NCBI GenBank assembly: GCA_047967505.1 | Contig: CM106540.1 | Length of the DNA: 64,000 bases | From: Dipteris shenzhenensis | Taxonomy: Eukaryota; Polypodiophyta; Polypodiopsida; Gleicheniales | Direction: 5' to 3' (one strand) | In this document: positions 56,058-64,000 of the stretch, piece after piece | Layout of the letters: the number at the start of each line of letters is the position of its first letter | How positions within the stretch are numbered: the stretch's first letter is position 1 | The notes under the pieces: generated by a model | The model's input: the letters and a program-made list of their open reading frames with translations, nothing else | Database searches by the model: none | What the model was told of the DNA's origin: nothing | Made by a program: the position numbers and the translations under genes

Positions 56058-57939
56058 TCACGAGAGGTGGGTAGAACTCTGTGAAGTGTGTTTCTGAAGC
56101 AGTCCCAAGCTTTCAGAATAGCAGACATGAGAGGGGAAGGAGGAGATTTGAGATGGGTTGAAGTAAAGATTCATCTGTTGTTGTCCAACCAATCTCCCCC
56201 ATGAGAAGGGGTACAAGACTGGATGCTGTGTGAGAAAAAATCTTTCTAGGGCTCTCGTCCAAGCATCAATCCACGTACCACGAACTTGCAGAGCAAGGCC
56301 ATACACTGCAAGTTCGCATCAATAATATTGAGACGACCTTCTCCTATGGGGAGAATGAGGGTCTTCCAATCCACCCTAGCTACAACATCTAAGGTGCCAT
56401 CTAAACTGCTCCATAGGAAGTTCCTGATAGGTCTCATGAGTTGAGCGATACAACCTCTAGATCTGCACCAACATGAGCAAATGAACGAAGCAGTGGCCAA
56501 TAATACGTTGTTCACAACCACAACTCTGGATGCAAGGTCAACTCCAAAAGATGAGTTTCCTCCTGATACTCTTCAACACGGGAGCGAACTATTGTGCCGG
56601 AGAGATGCCCACCCCAACCTGGCATCCCAAATACATAACGGAGACTCCGCTCTGAATCCAAGTGAACCCTATGTCATTTCCCCAGACTGGAGTGTCCTCA
56701 TCACTGATCCAAAAACCATTGGATTTGTTCCAATTAATGTGTGCACCTACCGCAATGCAAAACATATCCAATGCCGTCCTGAATGAAGTTAGTGTCTATG
56801 GAGTGGCATCCAAAAAAAGAGCCGTATCATCTGCCAACTCACTGTCTAAGAGCTCATCCTCCTGCCTTAGAGGAAGCCTGAGCCCTACAATCCCAGCTTG
56901 AGCTCTAATGTAATAGCTCATAGCCTCAGCCACAAAAAGGAATAAAAAGGGGACTAAGGGGCATCCCTGATGGACTGATCTGGTATCAAACCTGTCCCCC
57001 CAACTCCACCAATAAGGACCTGGCTATGGCATGATCTATAGAGGGTTGACACCCCTCTGATCCATGCATCTGAGAAACCAAAGCGAGTAAGTGGGCCCTC
57101 TAGAAAGCCCAGTCTACCCTGTCATAAGCTTTCTCAAAGTCCAAGAGTAGAATGGCCAGCCTGTGGCCATTATGCATGGCCCAATCCGAAACCTCCCAAA
57201 ATGAGGAGATGTTACCAAAGATGCTCCTGCCATGCACAAAACCCGTCTGCGTATCATGGATAAGATCTGGGAGAAAGGGCAGGAGGCGAAGGCTGATAGC
57301 TTTAGCTAGGACTTTATACAAGGTACCCAGCAAGGTAATCGGTCTCCACAAAGACTAAATCCTGCAACCCCCTTTCAGAATCAAATGAATGAGGCCCTCC
57401 ATAAGTAAGTCTGGCATCTCACCTGAGCCATACACCCTGCAGGGCTGAGGTAATGTGATTCCCAATCTCATCCCAAAAATTAATAAAAAATAAGGGGGTA
57501 AGTCCATCTGAACCAGGACACTTGCCCTTATGAAGGGAAGAGAGAGCAGTCCTGAACTCTACGTTGGTCAAGGGTGCATCAAGTGAGACTATCATACCCC
57601 TGTCACCAACCCAGGTAAGTGTCACCAAATAACCACTCTAACATCATTTGTGGCCTGAGTGTCCGAATCCATTGTAAGAAGGGAGGCATAGAAATCCGTG
57701 GTGACCTGCAAGACGGCATCTGGATGTGTCTGAAGAACTCTACTTGAATCAACAAGCTGTAAGACGCTCTCCCTACTATGTCTGGGGCCAAGAGTAGAGA
57801 AGAACTGGTTGTTGACCCTACCTCCCGTCTGAGTCCAAAATGACTCTCTGGCATGAAAGGCATACTCTGCTCTCTGATCTAAAAGTGACTGCTGCTGAGC
57901 CCTTGCTGTCTGCAGCAAGGCACTTCTAAATCCAAGCAT
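56058..57939 (-). pseudogene. LINE ORF2 reverse transcriptase
   Basis: Motifs in order on the minus strand: GKCPGSDGLTPLFF (57500), WRPITLLGTLYKVLAKAI (57340), DTQTGFVHGRSIF, LLLDFEKAYDRVDW (first Asp, about 57130), ELADDTALFLD at about 56815-56840 (the F/YADD box, here LADD), and IRNFLWSSLDG and GEGRLNIID downstream. Stops follow the ADD box and elsewhere. The catalytic Asp pair is retained, but the frame is broken. Confidence 0.87.
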
Positions 57940-58074
57940 CTGGAGGCGTCTTTTGCTCTTCCCTCTGGAGGGCAGCCAACTGCTGGCGGATACCTATCTC
58001 TCACCTAAGGATCTCAACCCTCCTGATACGAGCAACTAAAAGATAAAAGTTGCTAATATCAGAGAGGGCTACCA

Positions 58075-58847
58075 CTAAGTTTGAAGGAGAAAGCTCCCAT
58101 CCTGCAAATGAGATACCCAGGTCCTCAACACTGTCTCTGTAAGGCCGTCCTCTGCACAAAAGGAATCTGGAATCCTAACACTCACAAAGCGGCCCCTCAC
58201 ATGAGGATCTGAGACCATCAGAACCACTGGAAAATGATCCGAAGTGGACACCCCAGCTGCAATGCTAATGGTACCACCTCTGTCAAGAGCCCAATCATCC
58301 ACATAGAATCTTTCAATCTAGATATGTATAGGCATCTGCAATCTCCTGTTCGACTAAGAAAACAGGATAGAATGTGGCCATGTGTGAAAAGCATCATCGT
58401 GCCAAGCATCCCTGCCGCTGTACTGAAAAAGGAAGGCATCCCACACTGCTCTCTCTAGGGAGTGAATGCCACCTTCCCTACCACCTATTTTGTTTGAGGG
58501 TATTTCAACCATGTTGGAATCGCCCCCTATAATCCAAGCATCTGCAATATGTGACCAAGAGAGCAGTTTCTTCCAAAAAAGAACACAATCCCCTCTAGAA
58601 TTGTGTGCATAAAGTTTAAAAGACCAACCTTATGCCCACCAATCAAAAGTATAATCCACTGGGCTCTGGAAGGGACTATGATCCCGTGTCCAATCACTAA
58701 GGGGAGTATAGAAGAAGAAACAGAGATGCAAGTACTTCTCCTGGTGCCCAAGGCAGGTGACCAAAAAGTATGGCCTGAAAGAAGCTTACCTGACTTGGCA
58801 CAATCCCTGACATCCAATTTGTGTTCTTGAATCATTAGAATGTCCAT
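58075..58847 (-). pseudogene. LINE ORF2 endonuclease
   Basis: Minus-strand frames read DILMIQEHKLD (the N-terminal QE motif, where the catalytic Glu sits), then GHKVGLLNFMHTI, and in other frames RGGTISIAAGVSTSDHFPVVL, the SDH motif near the end of the APE-type domain. Frameshifts lie between them. Confidence 0.8.
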
Positions 58848-58877
58848 GGGACCCTAGCAACACCTGGATGAAGTTGG

Positions 58878-60075
58878 TTATAAATCAGCTACCTGTGGCG
58901 GCGGTGAGGTACACCCCCAAGGCCCTGAAAGTTCCAATTGACAATCCTCATCTGCGAGAGGAGAAGGCCGGATGGAAGTAGCAGAGAAAACCCTCTCCTG
59001 TGAAAAGCTCCTCCTATCAAGAGGAGGGAAGTCAACTAAGGATAGCACACCCACACTTGCTAAGGGGGAAACTATGTCCACGGGTGTTTGAAAAATTTGC
59101 TCCCTGAGCATAGATGGTACAAATACCTCCTCTGCCTCAAACTCAGCCATGTCTGCCAGAACTGAAAATGAATTCATGCGAAGTACCTCTGGTGCAGGAG
59201 TGCGAAGGAGCCCTACCGAAGGCCTTATCTCTGTCAAATGTAGATAGACGTGTAGGAGAGGGAGGGGGGCGTTACAAGAACTTGGCATGCTGCATGACCT
59301 CATCCTGAATTTGCATGACCTTAGCCATGACTCTGGCAGTATTCTCAAGTAAGGAACGGGTCTCTGTCGAAAGGATCTCCCTAGGCGAGCGCTCCTACAC
59401 ATGAACACATGAAGGGGCAGGAGCAGTCTCATCTGCACATGGAACCAGTACAGGAATGTGTCATGCCTGAAGAGATGGGTCCACAACCCCATTACTGGTA
59501 GCCTGAGGTGGAACTTGCTCCCCAACTTTGACAAGCACCCAAACAAGACGTGCTGACTGTCCTGTCCGCGCTGTAGAAGTACTAGGATGAGAGGCTGTCA
59601 GTCCTAGCTGTGAAGTCAAAGGTCTAGCAGCACGTGAAGCAGTAGGAGCTACTCGTGAGGAAGGTCCATGTCGGGTGAAGCTATAAGGTGCACCTGTGGA
59701 TCTTTTAGGTCTTTTCTTTTTCCTTGGGCAATCTCTGGCAAAGTGCCCAAGGGTCCTGCAAATCCTACACTAATCTTGTCTCCCTGCAATCTCGACTCTC
59801 TGTCTAAAGAAGGAGCCATCTAGACACTGAAGCATAATGTGGTCATCCGAGGCATTAGGGTCAAAGACAATGACCCTAACACGCAGTACCCCATCAGATC
59901 TGATTGCCTCTACTACTGAAGAAAGCATCTTAAGGAGTGGGGGGATCTCAGTAACCACCACTCCAAAGGTGACTCCAATGGAATGTAGAAGTTGATGGTA
60001 CACCTGAGGAAGGCTTGGAAATCTGATGAAGAGTGACGTCGTTTGGCTATCCTCCTCGACACGATCAAACCCCAA
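58878..60075 (-). pseudogene. LINE ORF1, 3' part with zinc knuckle
   Basis: The frame ending at 59770 has FGVVVTEIPPLL and VRVIVFDPNASDDHIMLQC. After an in-frame TAG it continues as CRICRTLGHFARDC (CX2CX4HX4C) near 59730-59770 and a basic KKKRPKRS run. It then continues as a long Ser/Thr/Pro-rich tail to about 58880. ORF1 proteins bind the element RNA. Confidence 0.75.
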
Positions 60076-60084
60076 TGAAAAAGG

Positions 60085-60885
60085 TGTTGGAGGTGGTGGC
60101 CTTCACCCCTCAATTGAGCATGGTTGCTTGGACTATGGTGTATTTGTAAGGGGGTCCGCAGCTATTTGACACGTGGAATCTAATGGGAGTAATCCCATAA
60201 TCATAAATGTGTATTGGGGGGCCTTGGATATAAAGGCCTCATTTGCCCACTCTCTATCATCCCTCCCGGGACTTTTTGGGAGGAGAGAGGGGCATTGCAT
60301 TACTAGGGGGTGGGGCTTGGGACCCCCCGTACCCGTTGCACAGGTGGCGCCTTATGCGCCAACATGGTATCAGAGCAGGGAACTCTATGGACCTGTGCAC
60401 ACGTGGGCTATTGACGTGTGGTGGCTCTATAGCTCTATGTATTGTGTGGCAGCGGATTGTCGCGATCCATGCGATGGCTCAAAAAGTGCGACATTATGAC
60501 AATAGAGGCGACGGCGGCTCTCATAACTCCTTGATGCATGTTCATTCGTGCCTCCTGTGGGCTTTCGTGTATGCTGATCTTTGGTGGCTACATGGACTTT
60601 GATTTGTCCCATGTGCCTTGTTTGGTTGGCCCCTCCTTGCTTTGGTTGGGGGTCGCCTTTGGTTTGATCAGTTGTTCCTTGGGGTTCATCCACGGGGGGG
60701 TGGAGGTGGTGGCCTTCATAATCATAAATGTGTATTGGGGGGCCTTGGATATAAAGGCCTCATTTGCCCACTCTCTATCATCCCTCCCTGGACTTTTTGG
60801 GAGGAGAGAGGGGCATTGCATGGCTAGGGGGTGGGGCTTGGGACCCCCCATACCTGGTGCACAGGTGGCACCTTCTGTGCCAACA
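60085..60885 (+). mobile_element. TRIM element (801 bp)
   Basis: 5' LTR 60085-60364 (280 bp, TGTTGGAGG to GCCAACA), primer site TGGTATCAGAGC immediately after (60365-60376), internal region about 330 bp without coding capacity, CACGGGGGGG purine tract, and 3' LTR about 60698-60885, which lacks roughly 93 bp present in the 5' copy. Perfect 5-bp duplication AAAGG (60080-60084 and 60886-60890). TRIMs are tiny non-autonomous LTR elements. It splits ORF1 of the LINE, and the two ORF1 halves are in the same frame across the site. Confidence 0.95.
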
Positions 60886-61220
60886 AAAGGGGTCAAAAAA
60901 TTCCTCCTAGTGCTCAGTGCTAACAGGCTAGCATGAAGCACTATATGTGCTACCTCCGAGAAGTCAAAAACAATCTTGAAGAAACCTCACCCAAGTAAGA
61001 CGAACATCTGTGAAGTGCCCTATGAGGTCTCCGAGTAGAGCGACGAGCATCGAGTCCCTGGCTTGTAACCTGAAAGGATGGGACCCATGGATGCGAGCAA
61101 AGAGCGATGTCAAGCTCTCCTGCTCTACATCTTTTTTGAGCCGCTGCAACTCGTCATTGGAGACAGTGATGGTTTTTGCAGCCAGTGGAAGTAGGCGAGG
61201 ATTGGCTGAAGGCTAGGTCA
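60886..61220 (-). pseudogene. LINE ORF1, 5' part
   Basis: Minus-strand frames read DELQRLKKDVEQESLTSLFA, then HIVLHASLLALSTRRNFLTP, with one frameshift between. This resembles the DUF4283-type N-terminal domain of plant LINE ORF1. The 5' leader to its right (61260-61640) is a purine-rich GGGAGG / GAGGG tract. Confidence 0.65.
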
Positions 61221-61259
61221 TCGTCAATCAAGGTGTGAAGGCTGACTTGAACACAAAAG

Positions 61260-61640
61260 GCTCCGTCCAACCAAAAAATGCTGCTAGGAAGGGCTAGGAA
61301 GAGGAGGAAGGAGGATAGAAAGAGGAAGAAGGAAGAATAGGGGGGGCTGAGGGAGGGGAGGGTGAGGGCTAAGGGGAGAAGGGGGGCAACAAGGAGGGAG
61401 AGGGAGAGGGTGTTAGGAGGGAAGGGCAGAGAGGGAAGGGGGAGTAGAGGGTAGGCGGGAAGGAGGGAGGACTAGGGAGAGAAGGCGGAGAGGCTAGGGG
61501 ATAGGCAGAGAGGGGAGGGGGTAGGCAGAGGGGCTGGGGAGTGAGGGCGAGGAGAAGAAAGGGTGTAGAGGGTAGGCGAAGAGGGAGGGAGGGCTAGGGA
61601 GAGAGGTCAGAGAGGCTAGGGGGGAGGCAGAGGTATGTGT
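61260..61640. repeat. Purine-rich (GGGAGG) tract
   Basis: Nearly all G and A on the plus strand with repeated AGGGAG, GGTAGGC and GAGAGGG units. Probably the LINE 5' leader. Confidence 0.75.
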
Positions 61641-61654
61641 AGCTTCTATGTTTT

Positions 61655-61885
61655 CACTTTAGAGATAGTCCAATTAAGACTTAGGAAACTCTTATTCTTG
61701 AGCATCCTATGATGTCTACCCTCTATCTTTCCTTTTACAAACAGCCAATTGAGACTTAGGCAACTCTTATTCCTTAACATCCTATGATGGCTACCCTCTA
61801 TCTGTCCTTTTAGAGACAGTCCAATTAAGACTCAAGCAACTTTTATTCCTTAGCATCCTATGATGGCTGCCTTCTACCTTTCCTA
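61655..61885 (+). repeat. 76-bp tandem repeat, three copies
   Basis: CCAATT starts at 61670, 61745 and 61821. Each unit continues ..GACT.A.GCAACTCTTATTC and GCATCCTATGATGGCTACC. The period is 75-76 bp. Confidence 0.88.
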
Positions 61886-63669
61886 TTCCTAAGGCCCTAC
61901 AAAGCAACTTCAACCATTTGTCCACATATTCTAGATCATCCTACAACCCTGTAGCCTAGGCTTTCTTCTCCCTAGCCTTCTCTTGGTATTGGTTAGCCTA
62001 CTAAGCATGAATCTATACTTAGTTAGTGTTGATCCCCTAGAACAAAGGGCTGCAATAGACTAGAACAAAGGGTGGGAGTGAAGCCAAGGTCCAGCAAAGC
62101 ATGAGGTGATCAATTTCTAAATGTGCACATCATTTGGGTAGATACCAAGTAAAGAAGTGAAAACAAAGGAAGCAATGCACCAAGAAGAATCTTGAAGCTA
62201 GCATGTCAATGAGAAGTACTAGAGCAAACTACAAGGTCACTGTCAAGTTCTTAAAAAAGAAACCAATACAAGAAACAAGCCAAGGAGATGAGCTAAACAA
62301 TGAGGTAACTCGAGCATGGGACTCCCTCCATGCAAAGTAGGTTGTGTTGGCACTTCCATGCTTCCCAGTGATTTGGACTTTGCATCCCTTGAGGATCACG
62401 TCTTTGTGCATTGGCACTCTCGTGATTTGACTTTCTCTAAGGGTCTCATCTTCTTGCCAACTACCTTGACTTCTTTTCTTCATTGAGTTTGCATCCCTTG
62501 AAGCTCATTGCTATCAACCTTCTTTGGATATCACACAGCCCATCATTCCTTCATGAAGGGCATCCAACCCCACTGACAAGTAGGTACAACCAAATGTAAG
62601 TGCTTGGTGTGTGATACCCACAAACATTGTCAAAGGAAGAGTATAAAAGGAGCACTACATGAAGAAAGAGGGTCATTAATAATTCTTGTGATTAGAGAGT
62701 AAAATTGTGGCCTAATAACCAACCATTGGGAAGAATAGTGTGTTGAGTTTGGCCATTGATCCATTTTGTGTTATAAGAAAGGTGTGTTGAGTTCTTAGCC
62801 ATTGAATAGTTTATACTACCTTGGAATAGAACACCAAGTAATGAATGGCAAACCCCTTTCTTACCTTTTTTTTTTTTAAATCCAATTGTTTGTATTTTTT
62901 CATTGCCTTTTCCATTTGCATTTATCCACCATGATACAAATGAACATTTAGGAATTTGCTATTTATGCCGCCCAAAATGAAAGCTTCATTAAGCAATCTA
63001 GAAATAGCACTTTGCTTCATAGAGCCTTAAACACATACAAGGTTGACCAAACATAGAAATTGAAATGCTAGATGCATTTCATATTTACATTTTTAGTGAT
63101 CCTATTGGGAGCGGACTATACTAGATGTCAAGATGGTGAATGCTAGCACTCATGGATAGTAAAGACATCAACAAATGAGATAAGAATTGTTGGAATAAAT
63201 GACCAAACTATTGGATCTTAGACATTGAATGAAGAGGATACTCAAATTCAAGAGGAAAATGGGCAAATTGAGTAGTTCAAAACTAGAAATAATGCCAAAC
63301 ATCAAGGAAGAAGGGACTAGAAGAACAAAACAGTCAAGACCCTGCCTCTCAACAAGAACTAGACAAATTTTGGCAAGAAGAACATGGAGGAAGAAGATCC
63401 CCCTAAACTCATGAGGGCAAGGGAGAACTCCAAGTTTAATAGTGCACTTTGTAAGGATGGATTTATTCAAAAGCACACCACCAAGTCCACGAATGAAGGC
63501 AACAACAAGGAGAGCATGAATGATAAACATCAATGAATGTAGCAATGAGAGCATGAATGAATGCAACAATGAGAGCATAAATTTTAAAAATTGAATATAT
63601 GAGACAATAGGGTGAGAATACTCATCCCCTTTTTGCAAATGGAGGCAATATTACAATGCAATAAAAAGG
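61886..63669. other. No recognised gene
   Basis: AT-rich with direct pairs such as TGTGTTGAGTT..AGCCATTGA (62740-62810) and ATGAATG..AGCAATGAGAGCATGAATG (63500-63580). The minus-strand 156-codon frame at 63168-63638 is made partly of these repeats and shows no domain. Confidence 0.5.
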
Positions 63670-64000
63670 AAGGGTACTTGATATAATCATGGCATTGAGT
63701 GGTTTGACCAGTATCTAGATGGTCATTTTACAACATGGATATAATTGAAGGAATTCTTCTTGAAAAGTATTAAGCATGAATTTAGGAAGGAAGCTGTGAT
63801 GCTAAAGCTCAATGTTATCAAACAAACCAATAAGCTATTGTATGACTTTGTAGCCTAAATGAGGGTGATGAACAACCAATTGACCAATGCACAAGAAAAA
63901 ATGGTCTTGTGGTCATGATTTTTGAGTGGACTTAACAATGGTGTACAGTTGCATAACATGGAGATCATGAATAGGACAAGAATGTATGACAAATTTCTTC
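63670..64000 (+). pseudogene. Retrotransposon gag remnant at window edge
   Basis: The plus-strand frame, with several stops, reads RKEAVMLKLNVIKQTNKLLYDF, then NNQLTNAQEKMVL and FLSGLNNGVQLHNMEIMN. This is a layout typical of the gypsy/copia gag capsid helices. It runs off the right end. Confidence 0.55.

Larger units (their letters stand above)
54581..61640 (-). mobile_element. Near full-length dead LINE (L1-like)
   Basis: Minus-strand order: purine-rich leader (about 61260-61640), ORF1 (59546 region to 61220, zinc knuckle near 59730), endonuclease (58075-58847), RT (56246-57939), zf-RVT region and tail (54730-55695), and a T run at 54581-54589, which is the poly-A tail. Multiple stops and frameshifts inactivate it. 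An 801-bp TRIM is inserted in ORF1. No target duplication was identified with confidence. Confidence 0.85.

Noticed and set aside
54581-61640. Target duplication for the second LINE
   Set aside because: Sequence beyond the T run (AACATATGCTC) has no convincing match right of 61640, so I do not claim one.

Overview
The window is nuclear DNA from a land plant. It has spliced genes with GT..AG introns, Ty1/copia elements primed by initiator-Met tRNA (TGGTATCAGAGC sites), plant-type LINEs, hAT and MITE DNA transposons, and a BIG GRAIN 1-like gene. The large introns and dense nested repeats suggest a large-genome plant such as a fern or gymnosperm. The sequence alone does not settle the species. 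I see no bacterial operon, rRNA, tRNA or CRISPR array.

Only two host genes look intact. One is a single-exon BIG GRAIN 1-like gene (5332-6876, minus strand). The other is a six-exon SURF1-like cytochrome c oxidase assembly gene (27534-52604, plus strand). Its exons join in frame to 374 codons plus a stop. Its third intron is 6.2 kb and its last intron is 17.4 kb.

Layout: 1-4600 is a decayed DNA-transposon-like region with clusters of a near-palindromic TAGACGC / GCGTCTA motif and remnants of a small protein gene. 5332-6876 is the BG1-like gene. 6877-17400 is non-coding with a foldback MITE and several tandem repeats. 17436-24057 is a decayed coiled-coil plus RING-H2 gene split by a 4.5-kb copia element (18953-23458). 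24058-27533 is non-coding upstream of SURF1. SURF1 intron 3 holds a dead hAT (BED/DUF659) transposase and a truncated LINE. SURF1 intron 5 holds at least four layers of LTR elements (35355-45420), a LINE with a 5' inversion (about 45430-49500), a 560-bp tandem array (50159-51436), and a hAT-type MITE whose target duplication overlaps the last splice acceptor. 54581 to about 61640 is a second, nearly full-length dead LINE on the minus strand, with an 801-bp TRIM in its ORF1. The right end has a 76-bp tandem repeat and a decayed gag fragment.

Most of the new information is structural: exact element ends and target-site duplications, the nested order, a short LTR element that carries its own unrecognised 164-codon ORF, a 325-bp retroposon-like unit with a 16-bp target duplication, and a twin-priming type LINE inversion.
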